Shown: in pieces, positions 26,741-36,043 of the stretch
How the letters are laid out: every line of letters begins with the position of its first letter
Numbering within the stretch: the first letter of the stretch is position 1
DNA from: an uncultured Lachnospiraceae bacterium
GTDB taxonomy: Bacteria; Bacillota; Clostridia; Lachnospirales; Lachnospiraceae
Direction: 5' to 3'
Length of the DNA stretch: 45,542 nucleotides
NCBI GenBank assembly: GCA_934320895.1
Contig: CAKRFY010000022.1
Coordinates: forward strand, 1-45,542
Notes under the pieces: model-generated
The model's database searches: none
What the model was told of the DNA's origin: nothing
Seen by the model: only the letters and a program-made list of their open reading frames with translations
Position numbers and translations under genes: made by a program

Positions 26741-28111
26741 ATGGGATTAATTAAAGCGTTAGGCGGTGCTGTCGGAGGAACTTTGGCAGACCAGTGGAAA
26801 GACTATTTTTATTGTGAATCTATGGAGGCAGATGTGCTTGTCTGCAAGGGAGAAAAGAGGGTCTCTGGCCGTAGCAGTAATAAAAGGGGAAATGACAATA
26901 TTATCACAAATGGTTCTATTGTTGCAGTAAATGAAGGTCAATGTATGATGATAGTCGAGCAGGGGAAGGTTGTTGAACTTTGTGCAGAGCCAGGGGAGTT
27001 TGTATATGACACTTCTACGGAACCGTCTATATTTGATGACAAGTTGAGTAAATCGGTAAAACAGGTTTTTGCAACTATTGGAAAACGTTTTACATTTGGT
27101 GGAGATACGGCAAAAGATCAGAGAGTATATTACTTTAATACAAAGGAGATTATTGGAAATAAGTATGGGACACCTAATCCGGTACCGTTCAGAGTTGTAG
27201 ATAATAATATAGGTCTTGATGTGGATATTGCTATCCGTTGCAATGGGGAGTATTCATATAAGATAGTAAATCCAATATTGTTCTATACAAATGTGTGCGG
27301 AAATGTTGAGGAGGAGTATGAGCGAAGTGAGATTGACAGTATGCTTAAAACTGAACTTCTTACAGCACTTCAGCCGGCATTTGCAAAAATATCTGAGATG
27401 GGTATCCGTTACAGTGCGCTTCCGGGACATACGATGGAAATTGCAGATGCATTAAATAATGTTCTTTCAAAGAAGTGGGCGGATCTTAGAGGTATTGAAG
27501 TTGCATCCTTTGGTGTAAATTCAGTAACTGCTTCAAAGGAAGATGAAGAAATGATAAAGCAGCTTCAAAAAACAGCTGTTTTACGAAATCCAAATATGGC
27601 GGCAGCTACACTTGTTGGTGCACAAGGTGAGGCTATGAAAGCGGCAGCTTCTAATCCAAATGGTGCGATGGCAGGATTTATGGGAATGGGTATGGTTCAG
27701 AATTCTATGGGAACTGATGCACAAAATCTTTTTGCAATGGGACAACAGCAGATGCAGCAAAATGTTAATCAGCAATCACAGCCTGTGCCGCAGCAAGTGC
27801 AGCAAAATGTTCAGAATAATGAATCAGCTTCAAAGCCGGCAGGCAGCTGGGTCTGTGAGTGTGGGGCAGCAAATAACGGGAAATTCTGTGTTGAGTGCGG
27901 TAAACCTAAGCCACAGCCTGTGCAGGGATGGACTTGTAGCTGTGGTACTGTGAATAAGGGAAAATTCTGCATGGAATGTGGAGCAAAGAAACCGGCAGAA
28001 GCTCCTCTTTACAAGTGTGACAAGTGCGGATGGGAGCCTGATGATCCTAAAAATCCGCCAAAATTCTGCCCTGAGTGTGGGGATCCTTTTGATGATAATG
28101 ATATCGTTTAA
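26741..28111 (+). CDS. SPFH-domain protein with C-terminal zinc ribbons (YdjI-like)
   Basis: A 456-residue cytoplasmic protein. Residues about 1-285 match the SPFH 'virion core protein-like' family (for example MIVEQGKVVELCAEPGEFVYD, RYSALPGHTMEIADALNNVL). Then come a Gln/Met-rich linker (about 310-365) and three zinc ribbons (WVCECGAANNGKFCVECG, WTCSCGTVNKGKFCMECG, YKCDKCGW with FCPECG). In Bacillus subtilis the relative YdjI works with YdjG and YdjH to attach PspA to the membrane. The two following genes are the equivalents of those partners, so this is a conserved set. The ribosome site is AGAAAGGAG. Confidence 0.87.
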   Translation: MGLIKALGGAVGGTLADQWKDYFYCESMEADVLVCKGEKRVSGRSSNKRGNDNIITNGSIVAVNEGQCMMIVEQGKVVELCAEPGEFVYDTSTEPSIFDDKLSKSVKQVFATIGKRFTFGGDTAKDQRVYYFNTKEIIGNKYGTPNPVPFRVVDNNIGLDVDIAIRCNGEYSYKIVNPILFYTNVCGNVEEEYERSEIDSMLKTELLTALQPAFAKISEMGIRYSALPGHTMEIADALNNVLSKKWADLRGIEVASFGVNSVTASKEDEEMIKQLQKTAVLRNPNMAAATLVGAQGEAMKAAASNPNGAMAGFMGMGMVQNSMGTDAQNLFAMGQQQMQQNVNQQSQPVPQQVQQNVQNNESASKPAGSWVCECGAANNGKFCVECGKPKPQPVQGWTCSCGTVNKGKFCMECGAKKPAEAPLYKCDKCGWEPDDPKNPPKFCPECGDPFDDNDIV

Positions 28112-28143
28112 AGTATGATAAATGTGCAGAAATGGAGATTATT

Positions 28144-29220
28144 ATGGATAATACTATAGCTTACAAGTGTCCCTGTTGTGGTGCTTCCCTTGTATGGGGA
28201 AGTAAAGAACAGAAGTTGATCTGTGAATATTGCGACAATACTTTTACTGAGGCACAGCTAAAAGAGATTCTTGATGAAGAAAATAGAAAAGCTCAGGAAA
28301 TACATGCAAAGTGGAATGAAGAAGAGGAAACTAATGAAGAAAACCGTATGGATGGGATGAAAGTTCATATATGCCAGTCCTGCGGTGGTGAGATTATCGG
28401 TGATGAGAATTCAGTTGCTACTGAATGTGTATATTGTGGAAGTCCAACGATCCTTACCGAAAATATCTCAGGTGTAAACAGACCAAAGTATGTTATTCCA
28501 TTTAAACTTGACAAGAATGCAGCGAAGGATAAGTTAAAGGAATTTTATAAAGGAAAGCGATTGCTACCCGATGAATTTTCAAAGAAAAAGCATATTGACA
28601 GTATAAAGGGTGTTTATGTTCCGTTTTGGCTTTTTGATTGTGAGGCTGACGCAGACATTACATACAGGGCAGAGAAAACGCATTTTTGGAGTGATTCGAA
28701 TTACAATTATACAAAGACAGATCATTATATGTTGAAGAGAAAGGGAAAGCTGGCATTTGAAAAGATACCTGTTGATGCTTCAAGCAAAATGGATGATGCG
28801 TATATGGATTCGATAGAACCTTTTGATTATAAAAAACTTACAGAATTTTCAGAAAAATATCTTGCAGGTTACTATGCTGATAAATATGATGTAGATCTGG
28901 ATGAAAGTGCGCCAAGGGCAAATGAGCGTGTAAAGAAGAGTACAGAGGAAAGATTTAAAGGTACTGTTCACGGCTATGAATCAGTTACAGAGGAAAGCAG
29001 CAGGATAAATGTGAAAAATGGAAAAGCGGAATATGTAATGTTTCCGGTGTGGCTGCTTAATAAAAAATACAAAGATAAAATTTATACATTTGCAATGAAC
29101 GGTCAGACGGGAAAGCTTGTCGGTGAACTTCCTATAGATAAGGGCAAAGCCCGTAAGTATCTTTTTGGCATAACAGCAGTTATCTTTGCTGTGCTACAGA
29201 TATTTATCTTTTTGTTGTAG
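28144..29220 (+). CDS. Zinc-ribbon membrane-anchored protein (YdjG-like)
   Basis: A 358-residue protein with two N-terminal zinc ribbons (YKCPCCGASL with CEYCDN, and HICQSCGG with ECVYCGSP). A central beta-rich domain (about 100-330; IPFKLDKNAAKDKLKEFYKG, GVYVPFWLFDC) follows, then one C-terminal membrane helix (about 337-357). Matches the YdjG-type TFIIB-like zinc-binding family. ATG 28144 is preferred over 28132, which lies inside the ribosome site GCAGAAATGGAG and is in frame exactly 12 nt upstream. It lies between the SPFH and TPM genes in one apparent operon. Confidence 0.82.
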   Translation: MDNTIAYKCPCCGASLVWGSKEQKLICEYCDNTFTEAQLKEILDEENRKAQEIHAKWNEEEETNEENRMDGMKVHICQSCGGEIIGDENSVATECVYCGSPTILTENISGVNRPKYVIPFKLDKNAAKDKLKEFYKGKRLLPDEFSKKKHIDSIKGVYVPFWLFDCEADADITYRAEKTHFWSDSNYNYTKTDHYMLKRKGKLAFEKIPVDASSKMDDAYMDSIEPFDYKKLTEFSEKYLAGYYADKYDVDLDESAPRANERVKKSTEERFKGTVHGYESVTEESSRINVKNGKAEYVMFPVWLLNKKYKDKIYTFAMNGQTGKLVGELPIDKGKARKYLFGITAVIFAVLQIFIFLL

Positions 29221-29232
29221 GAGGATTAGGGC

Positions 29233-30102
29233 ATGGAAAATAAGTTAAAAGGAAATCTTGTATATAGAAAATTAGGAAAGAACTTTAAAGCGAATGAATT
29301 AAAAAAAATTCTATTTATAGTAATATCTGTAAGCATTATGTCGTTCTTTCTCAGTTTTTCAGTGAGTAATGCAGCTAAAAAGAGTCGTGTGATAGATCAG
29401 GCAGATGTTATAAGTAGATCTGATGAGAAAAAACTGAGTGAAAAAGTAAAAGATATACAAAATGACAAGTTTGATGTTGTTATTTTGACGGTCAGATCGC
29501 TTGGTGGAAAAAGTGCACAGGATTATGCAGATGATTATTATGATAACAATGATTATGGACTTGACAGCGAAAAAAGTGGTGTGCTGTTTCTTGTAAGCAA
29601 AGGTGATAGAAAGTATCATATATCTACTAAAGGTGCAGGAATTAAAGCTTTTACTGACTATGGAATAGGTAGGGTAAAAGATGAAATAAAACCTTATTTA
29701 TCGGATGGTGAATATTTTAATGCATGTGATGAGTTTTTAAATATTACAAAAGATTTTGTTAAGGCTTATAAAGATGGAAAGCCATACGATAATGATAATC
29801 CTTATAATGAGGAGATTGATTATGTTATACTTGAAGTTATCGCACTTGTTATTTCATTTGTGATAGCACTTATCAGCGTTGGAATTATGAGACTTAAAAT
29901 GAATACAGCAAAACCAAAAGGAACTGCTTCGGAGTATGTTAAAAAAGGTTCGTTTAAACTTACAAGTGAAAAAGATATTTTTATGTATTCAAATGTTACA
30001 AAAACTGCGAAACCCAAAGATAACGATAATTCAGCAGGCGGCAGTACTACTCATACAAGCAGCAGTGGAAGTGAACATGGCGGCGGTGGTGGAAGCTTTT
30101 AG
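29233..30102 (+). CDS. TPM-domain membrane protein (YdjH-like)
   Basis: A 289-residue membrane protein. A signal-anchor helix (about 25-46) is followed by an extracytoplasmic TPM domain (about 50-185; VIDQADVISRSDEKKLSEKV, GVLFLVSKGDRKYHISTKGA), a second membrane helix (about 196-220), and a cytoplasmic low-complexity tail ending GSEHGGGGGSF. TPM proteins of this type commonly end in glycine runs. It starts 12 bp after the zinc-ribbon gene. Confidence 0.85.
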   Translation: MENKLKGNLVYRKLGKNFKANELKKILFIVISVSIMSFFLSFSVSNAAKKSRVIDQADVISRSDEKKLSEKVKDIQNDKFDVVILTVRSLGGKSAQDYADDYYDNNDYGLDSEKSGVLFLVSKGDRKYHISTKGAGIKAFTDYGIGRVKDEIKPYLSDGEYFNACDEFLNITKDFVKAYKDGKPYDNDNPYNEEIDYVILEVIALVISFVIALISVGIMRLKMNTAKPKGTASEYVKKGSFKLTSEKDIFMYSNVTKTAKPKDNDNSAGGSTTHTSSSGSEHGGGGGSF

Positions 30103-30140
30103 AAAATCTATGAATAGAGATTACGAAAGAAGGAATAAAT

Positions 30141-30554
30141 ATGTGGCTTGCTTTTGCCTCTGGTTCAGCAATTTTTGCGGGACTTACAGCGATACTTGCA
30201 AAATGTGGAATAAAAAATACGGATTCTAATGTTGCAACGGCATTAAGAACTATAGTTGTACTTATTTTTTCGTGGATTATGGTTTTTATTGTTGGCGCAC
30301 AAAATGAGGTTGGAAGTGTGTCAGGTAAGGTATTGATATTTCTGATACTGTCAGGTTTTTCTACTGGTGCATCATGGCTCTGTTATTATCGTGCCATTCA
30401 AACAGGGCCGGCAAGTATAGTAGTGCCTATAGATAAGCTTAGTATATTGGTAACTATAGCTTTTTCCTATGTTGTATTTCATGAAAAACTTTCCTTGAAA
30501 GCAGGCGGAGGACTCGTGCTTATAGTTGCTGGAACTTTGATGCTTTTATTGTAA
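30141..30554 (+). CDS. EamA/DMT-family small membrane protein
   Basis: A 137-residue integral membrane protein with one EamA unit of about five helices. The sequence SWLCYYRAIQTGPASIVVPI followed by DKLSILVTIAFSYVVFHEKL is the usual EamA core. It is half the size of standard ten-helix drug/metabolite transporters, so it should dimerise. Start follows AGAAGGAA. The substrate is unknown. Confidence 0.82.
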   Translation: MWLAFASGSAIFAGLTAILAKCGIKNTDSNVATALRTIVVLIFSWIMVFIVGAQNEVGSVSGKVLIFLILSGFSTGASWLCYYRAIQTGPASIVVPIDKLSILVTIAFSYVVFHEKLSLKAGGGLVLIVAGTLMLLL

Positions 30555-30670
30555 AAATTAAATAGAAATAATTTGTAATTATATTGCTCTACAGAATTGC
30601 ATGAGCATGTGTTTGGAAAAACTGACATATGTTTCTGCGATTTTGTGGAGTTTTTTTTGTGGATTTTTAG

Positions 30671-30727
30671 TTGACATTTTTTTAGATTTAGTATATAGTT
30701 TCATATTGTTTACAAAGTGAACTATAT
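30671..30727 (+). promoter_or_regulatory. Promoter and candidate MarR operator
   Basis: TTGACA (30671-30676), 17 bp, TATAGT (30694-30699). An inverted repeat ATATAGTT (30693-30700) and AACTATAT (30720-30727) overlaps the -10 and the start region, fitting autoregulation by the MarR protein just downstream. Confidence 0.6.
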
Positions 30728-30737
30728 GGAGGGAGAT

Positions 30738-31205
30738 ATGAAAGATAAAAACTGGCTTGATATGGTAAAAAAACAAGGTGAGTTAAGGCATTTAGGCAGT
30801 TTGGCTGTTAAAAAGACTCAGAAAGGAAATCAGGCTTCTGCACAGGAAATTGATTTTTTATTTCGTGCGGCATTTGCCGAAAAGTTTATGACACCTGGAC
30901 AGATTGCCAAAGCTATGGGAACGAGCAAGACTATAATAAGCAGACTTATAGAACAGTTAGAAAAAAAGTCATTTATTGTTAAAGAAAGGGATGAAAATGA
31001 TAAAAGAAGTTATGTTATAAAGGTAACAAATTCAGGAAAAAAAGAAATAGACATGATGTACTATTATTATATGGATCCTTTATATATCTTGAAGGATGAA
31101 ATGGGGACAGAAAGATTTGAACAGTTATTTAAACTTATTGAAGAGGCAAATAGTATTCTCTCAGGAAAAGAAAAAAGTATAGATAGAGATATGCGCAAAA
31201 AATAG
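30738..31205 (+). CDS. MarR-family transcriptional regulator
   Basis: A 155-residue winged-helix regulator. The recognition region MTPGQIAKAMGTSKTIISRL and wing KERDENDKRSYVIKVT are MarR-typical. ATG 30738 has the GGAGGG site; the in-frame ATG at 30717 lies upstream of that site. It precedes the FUSC transporter gene by about 20 bp, so the pair is probably a ligand-responsive efflux module. Confidence 0.87.
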   Translation: MKDKNWLDMVKKQGELRHLGSLAVKKTQKGNQASAQEIDFLFRAAFAEKFMTPGQIAKAMGTSKTIISRLIEQLEKKSFIVKERDENDKRSYVIKVTNSGKKEIDMMYYYYMDPLYILKDEMGTERFEQLFKLIEEANSILSGKEKSIDRDMRKK

Positions 31206-31224
31206 CGCGGAAATGGAGGAAAAA

Positions 31225-32298
31225 ATGACATTTTATCAGGAATTACAATTAAGTTCAGTGGGTTCAAAGCAGCTTATAAAATCAACGGAGAATAAAAAAG
31301 AAAAGATGAGACATATACTTATCTACAATTTTAAGGTATACCTCGTTATGATATTCTGCGTTGCAGTTGTAACTTTATTTACGAAATTTACGGGAAGTGA
31401 CAATAGTGTGGTTGGGGTTACGGTATTGCTTGCAGTTCTTGTATTAAGACAGGCTGATTTCGGTATAAAGACGACGCATGGTCTTATTTCTATTGCTGGT
31501 ATATATTTAATACTTATTGCGGGACCCAGATTTACAAATACACTGGCACCCGTACCGGCATTTTTTGTAAATGTTATCTGCATATTGTTGTTGATGATCT
31601 TGGGTTGTCACAATGTTATAATGTATAATCATTCAACATTTGTACTTGGTTATCTGTTACTTCAGGGGTATGATGTGACCGGTCATGCATATACGCTTCG
31701 TGTTGCTGGACTTATTTTTGGAATGATTTTATGTATGTTTATTTTTTATAAAAATCAGAAAAACCGTCCATACCAGAGAAAATTTACTGATCTTTTTAAG
31801 GAATTTGATATTCGCTCAGCAAGAAGCAGATGGTATATAAGACTTTCTTTGATCGTATCAAGTGCGATGCTTGTTATGTCATTACTTGGTCTGCCAAGAG
31901 CAATGTGGGCAGGCATAGCCTGTATGTCAGTATGTCTTCCGTTTCCGGCAGACTGTACTAAGAGAGCTCCTGACAGAGGAATATTTAATATTGTAGGCTG
32001 TATTCTTTTTATGGGGCTTTATGTTGTGCTTCCAAAATCAATGTATCCTTATATCGGGATGATAGGAGGAGTTGGTGTAGGTTATTCAGCAGGCTATGCA
32101 TGGCAGACAGTATTTAACACATTTGGTGCATTGTCGATCGCATCCGGACTTTTTGGTATGCCTATGGCAGTAATGCTAAGGATAGGTGCAAATGTATTTG
32201 GAGCAGTTTATACAGTAGTATGCACAAAAGTATTTGGATGGCTTGCTGAAATTACTGGAAGCAGAAAAAATGTAAGTGCTAATGCAAGTGGAATATAG
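31225..32298 (+). CDS. FUSC-family membrane transporter
   Basis: A 357-residue membrane protein with two sets of about five to six helices separated by a short cytoplasmic segment (YKNQKNRPYQRKFTDLFKEF). The second half repeats the fusaric-acid-resistance-like motif (SLLGLPRAMWAGIACMSVCL, PFPADCTKRAPDRG). The family exports aromatic acids or polyamine-like compounds. ATG 31225 is chosen: the in-frame ATG at 31213 sits within the ribosome site GGAAATGGAGG. Co-transcribed with the MarR gene. It converges with the MATE gene only 10 bp away. Confidence 0.75.
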   Translation: MTFYQELQLSSVGSKQLIKSTENKKEKMRHILIYNFKVYLVMIFCVAVVTLFTKFTGSDNSVVGVTVLLAVLVLRQADFGIKTTHGLISIAGIYLILIAGPRFTNTLAPVPAFFVNVICILLLMILGCHNVIMYNHSTFVLGYLLLQGYDVTGHAYTLRVAGLIFGMILCMFIFYKNQKNRPYQRKFTDLFKEFDIRSARSRWYIRLSLIVSSAMLVMSLLGLPRAMWAGIACMSVCLPFPADCTKRAPDRGIFNIVGCILFMGLYVVLPKSMYPYIGMIGGVGVGYSAGYAWQTVFNTFGALSIASGLFGMPMAVMLRIGANVFGAVYTVVCTKVFGWLAEITGSRKNVSANASGI

Positions 32299-32307
32299 AG
32301 GAAACAA

Positions 32308-33657
32308 TCAAACGGCAGCCCTGCTTTTTTTCATTACATGTCTATAGGCAGGAAGTAAAAACATATCTGCACATACCCATGCAAGCGGACTTGCGAGTAC
32401 GACAAAAGTATATCCAAATATTGGAACAAGTACAAATCCTGCGATTGAGCGTGCTATCATCTCGCATACACCTGCGAGTATTGCAAATCCCGGAAAACCT
32501 ATACCCTGTATCATAAAACGCACGATATTTACAAGTGCAAGCGGTATATAGAATAAAGCATTTCCTATCATAAACATAGAAATCTTGCTTATAAGTTCTG
32601 TTTCTTTGCTGCTTACAAAGAGGAGTGCAAGGTACTTGCCAAAGAATATCATAAATACAAGTATTGCTACTGAGTAGATAACGCCTAATTTTATGCAGGC
32701 CTTAAGTCCTTCGTCAATACGGTCATATTTTGCGGCACCTTTATTCTGCCCACCGTATGTAGCCATTGTAGAACCCATTGCATCAAAAGGACAGCATACG
32801 AACATACTTACTCTGCTTCCTGCTGTTACAGCGGCAACTATCGTTGAACCCATATTGTTTACGGCGGTCTGTAATATGACACTTCCTATAGCTGTGATTG
32901 AATACTGAAGTCCCATCGGGATACCCATTTTGCATAGTTGTATCATATACTTTGTGGATATTTTCCAGTCATTTTTGTCAAAATTAAGATGCTTATATTT
33001 CTTTATGGTATAAATGAGACAGACGATGCCTGAGACAGCCTGTGCTGTAACTGTTGCAACAGCGGCGCCGCTTACACCCATTCTTTTTACAAGTATGAGG
33101 TCAAGTATGATATTTAATATAGAAGAAAATATCAAAAATACTACAGGTGTAAAACTGTCTCCAAGGGAACGCAGGACACCTGATACCATGTTATAAAGTA
33201 TAGTGGCAGGAATTCCCATAAATATTATAAATATGTATATATAGGCATCGTCAAAAATGTTTGACGGTGTTCTCATAACGGTAAGTATATCTTTTGTAAA
33301 TATACCTATTATAATAGTAAGAACTATTGCAAATAAGAGTGAACACCATACGCAGTTTGCAATATAACTTTTCAGACGTTTTGTGTCTTTTGCACCAAAT
33401 GCCTGGGCTATAGGAATTGCAAAACCATTACATATTCCTATACAAAAGCCAAGAACCATAAAGTTTATGGAACCTGTGGAACCAACAGCAGCAAGGGCAT
33501 CGACACCGAGCTGTTTACCAACGATGATGGAGTCTACCATATTGTAAAACTGCTGAAATAACATTCCAAATAAAAGAGGAACGCCGAAATTCAGTATAAG
33601 TTTCATTGGATTTCCTGTTGTAAGGTCTTTTGAACCGCCAAAGTTTAATTTACTCAT
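32308..33657 (-). CDS. MATE-family multidrug efflux transporter (copy 1)
   Basis: A 449-residue, twelve-helix Na+/H+-coupled efflux protein. MKLILNFGVPLLFGMLFQQF then YNMVDSIIVGKQLGVDAL at the N-terminus and GIPMGLQYSITAIGSVILQ in the second half are characteristic. It is a paralogue of the MATE gene at 42275-43615. It starts after AGTGTGCAGAAATGAGG, the same leader sequence as pncA. Confidence 0.92.
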   Translation of the reverse strand: MSKLNFGGSKDLTTGNPMKLILNFGVPLLFGMLFQQFYNMVDSIIVGKQLGVDALAAVGSTGSINFMVLGFCIGICNGFAIPIAQAFGAKDTKRLKSYIANCVWCSLLFAIVLTIIIGIFTKDILTVMRTPSNIFDDAYIYIFIIFMGIPATILYNMVSGVLRSLGDSFTPVVFLIFSSILNIILDLILVKRMGVSGAAVATVTAQAVSGIVCLIYTIKKYKHLNFDKNDWKISTKYMIQLCKMGIPMGLQYSITAIGSVILQTAVNNMGSTIVAAVTAGSRVSMFVCCPFDAMGSTMATYGGQNKGAAKYDRIDEGLKACIKLGVIYSVAILVFMIFFGKYLALLFVSSKETELISKISMFMIGNALFYIPLALVNIVRFMIQGIGFPGFAILAGVCEMIARSIAGFVLVPIFGYTFVVLASPLAWVCADMFLLPAYRHVMKKSRAAV

Positions 33658-33958
33658 TTTACCTCATTTCTGCACACTTTTTTGTTTGACTAGAAATATT
33701 TAGTTTTATGTGTGCTGTGATGCGAAATATCAAAAGTGATCTGTTTTTATATTTTTTGTAACGATTTAACATTCTAGCATGGTTTATTTTAAAAGAAAAG
33801 TATATTTTCTATTGATATGAAAAAAAATATAAATTTGTCTAGTATCTGTATAAACTTTTTGATATAATAAATTGGTATTTTGATAATAAGAATGATTTTG
33901 ATGATCGGGCACAAAATAAGTATGTCTGATTATCAGAGAAAGAAATGAGGATTTATTG

Positions 33959-35317
33959 ATGAAGAAACAGAAAAGAGTTTTAAGCTTTTTACTTGCATGT
34001 GTGCTTGCTTTCAATATAGGCTTTTCTTTTTCAGGAAATGTGAAAGTTGATGCGGCATCAAAAAAGTATGTTATCAAGATTAACAAACAGATGAATTGTG
34101 TGACGGTTTATGAGAAACAATCTTCTGGAAAACTTAAGGCTGTTAAAGCAATGGTCTGCTCGGCAGGAAGTGCTACTCCGATAGGAACATTTCCACTTGG
34201 AGAAAAGATGCGCTGGCATACATTAAATGGGCCCTGTTATGGTCAGTACTGTACAAGGATTACAAGAGGCTTTTTATTTCATTCAGTATGGTATTACAGA
34301 CAGACGCCATCAGCTTTAGCCGTTAAAGAATACAATAAACTTGGAACAACAGCTTCACATGGCTGTGTCAGACTTATGGTAGCTGATGCAAAGTGGATCT
34401 ATGATAATGTACCATCAGGTACCAGTGTTGTTATTTATAACTCATCAGATCCAGGACCTTTAGGAAAACCGAAAGCAGTAAAGTTAAGTGGACATACAAA
34501 TTGGGATCCTTCCGATATATGGAGCAAAGGAAATCCATGGAACAGTAAGAAGCCTTCTATTAAAGGAGCAGTGTCTAAGACTGTGGCTTATGGTTCAAAG
34601 TATGATGTCAAAAAAGGCATTAAAGCTGTAAATACTGTTGGTGGTGACTCTACATACCTGCTTAACACTGAAATAAAATACAATGGTGAAAGCGTTAAGA
34701 AAGTTAATACATCAAATCCGGGTGTATATAAGGTTACATATTCATTTACTGATGAAGCAAAGAAATTTGTTTCGAAGACTATTAAAGTAAAAGTAAAAGC
34801 AAAGAAAGCTACACCAAAGATTTCAAATGTTAAAGATATATATCTTACATCAAAGAGTAAGATGACAAAGAAAAATGTTCTTAAAGATGTGGTTATCACA
34901 CAGTCGGGAAAGAAACTTTCTGAAAAGTATGTAAAAGTTACATTTAACAAAATCAAGACGGATGTGTATAAGGTTACTTACAGTGCAAAGAGAGAAAGTT
35001 ATGAAGCTAAGAAAACAGCGAAGATTTACATTGATAAGAAAGCACCTGTTATTACAGGAATAAAGAATGGTACACAGTATGAAGTATCTGCTGATACTGT
35101 TATAAATGCTGACTATTGCCGTGGACTTATAAGCAAAGTAAGCGATAATTATACAAAACTTAAGGTTTCAGATGTAAGTATCAAGATAAGATCTACTGAG
35201 GTAGAAAATAAATATGAAGTTGTTTATACAGTTAAGGATAAAGCTGGAAATCAGGCAAAATATACTATTTATATTGTTAAGCAGGGTTCGGCAGCTTCTG
35301 GAGGAGCAATTTCGTAA
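33959..35317 (+). CDS. Secreted L,D-transpeptidase (YkuD) with Ig-like tail
   Basis: A 452-residue exported cell-wall enzyme. A signal peptide spans about 1-34 (cleavage near KVDAAS). The YkuD domain (about 37-165) carries the catalytic SHGCVRL motif with Cys136 and His134, forming 3-3 peptidoglycan cross-links or attaching proteins. The remainder (about 195-452) is a chain of beta-sandwich, Ig-like domains rich in lysine (for example NPGVYKVTYSFTDEAKKF), probably binding the wall. ATG 33959 is used rather than the TTG three bases earlier. The ribosome site is the AGAAATGAGG variant. A terminator follows. Confidence 0.9.
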   Translation: MKKQKRVLSFLLACVLAFNIGFSFSGNVKVDAASKKYVIKINKQMNCVTVYEKQSSGKLKAVKAMVCSAGSATPIGTFPLGEKMRWHTLNGPCYGQYCTRITRGFLFHSVWYYRQTPSALAVKEYNKLGTTASHGCVRLMVADAKWIYDNVPSGTSVVIYNSSDPGPLGKPKAVKLSGHTNWDPSDIWSKGNPWNSKKPSIKGAVSKTVAYGSKYDVKKGIKAVNTVGGDSTYLLNTEIKYNGESVKKVNTSNPGVYKVTYSFTDEAKKFVSKTIKVKVKAKKATPKISNVKDIYLTSKSKMTKKNVLKDVVITQSGKKLSEKYVKVTFNKIKTDVYKVTYSAKRESYEAKKTAKIYIDKKAPVITGIKNGTQYEVSADTVINADYCRGLISKVSDNYTKLKVSDVSIKIRSTEVENKYEVVYTVKDKAGNQAKYTIYIVKQGSAASGGAIS

Positions 35318-35364
35318 ACTATTCTAAAAATTTTGTTGTTGAGAATTAAAATCTGTGATAGACT

Positions 35365-35397
35365 AAAAAGTGGCAGTGTTATTACTGCTACTTTTTA
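35365..35397 (+). terminator. Terminator after the L,D-transpeptidase
   Basis: A 13-bp stem with one wobble (35365-35377 with 35384-35396), T-rich 3' arm. Confidence 0.82.
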
Positions 35398-35441
35398 TTT
35401 TTGCTTTATAGTAATATAATACACAGAAAGGAATAAAGATC

Positions 35442-36026
35442 ATGAATTTTCTTGAAGAAAAAATAGTAAAAGAAGGCGTTGTAAAAGAAGGAAATATTTT
35501 AAAAGTTGACAGTTTTTTAAATCACCAGATGGATGTTAAACTTTTCCGACAGATGGGTGAGGAATTTAAAAAACGTTTTGCAGATAAACCGATAAACAAA
35601 ATTCTTACTGTAGAGGCATCAGGTATAGGAATTGCCTGTATTGTAGCTGAATGTTTTGATGTACCCGTTGTATTTGCCAAAAAATCAAAGAGCGTTAATA
35701 TTGACGGTGATGTTTATAATGCAGAAGTTGAGTCATTTACACATAAATGTAAAAATCAGGTACTTGTGTCAAAGAAGTTTTTAAATCCTGAGGATCACAT
35801 ACTTATTATAGATGATTTTCTTGCGAATGGATGTGCATTGCAGGGACTTATCTCTATTGTTTCACAGGCAGGTGGAACAGTTGAGGGGATCGGAATTGCT
35901 ATTGAAAAAGGTTTTCAGCAGGGTGGAAGGATTATAAGAAACCTTGGTTTTAAACTTGAGTCACTTGCTATTGTTGAAAGTATGGATGCATCTAATGGTT
36001 CTGTAGTTTTTCGTGAGCAGGATTAA
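35442..36026 (+). CDS. xpt: Xanthine phosphoribosyltransferase
   Basis: A 194-residue cytoplasmic enzyme forming XMP from xanthine and PRPP. It contains VEASGIGIA and the PRPP motif [11 protein letters not shown], and has the normal length. It pairs with the xanthine permease gene 17 bp downstream. The likely -10 (TATAAT, 35415-35420) leaves only about 15 nt of leader, so the purine riboswitch often found before xpt in Firmicutes is absent. The ribosome site is AGAAAGGA. Confidence 0.94.
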   Translation: MNFLEEKIVKEGVVKEGNILKVDSFLNHQMDVKLFRQMGEEFKKRFADKPINKILTVEASGIGIACIVAECFDVPVVFAKKSKSVNIDGDVYNAEVESFTHKCKNQVLVSKKFLNPEDHILIIDDFLANGCALQGLISIVSQAGGTVEGIGIAIEKGFQQGGRIIRNLGFKLESLAIVESMDASNGSVVFREQD

Positions 36027-36043
36027 AAAATATGGAGAATAAA

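Noticed and set aside
33907..33919. GGCACAAAATAAG matches one arm of the terminator at 3420
   Set aside because: Only 13 bases, without the second arm or T-run; probably chance in AT-rich DNA.
35398..35441. Purine riboswitch upstream of xpt
   Set aside because: Looked for the three-way-junction aptamer; the leader is too short and none of its conserved bases are present.
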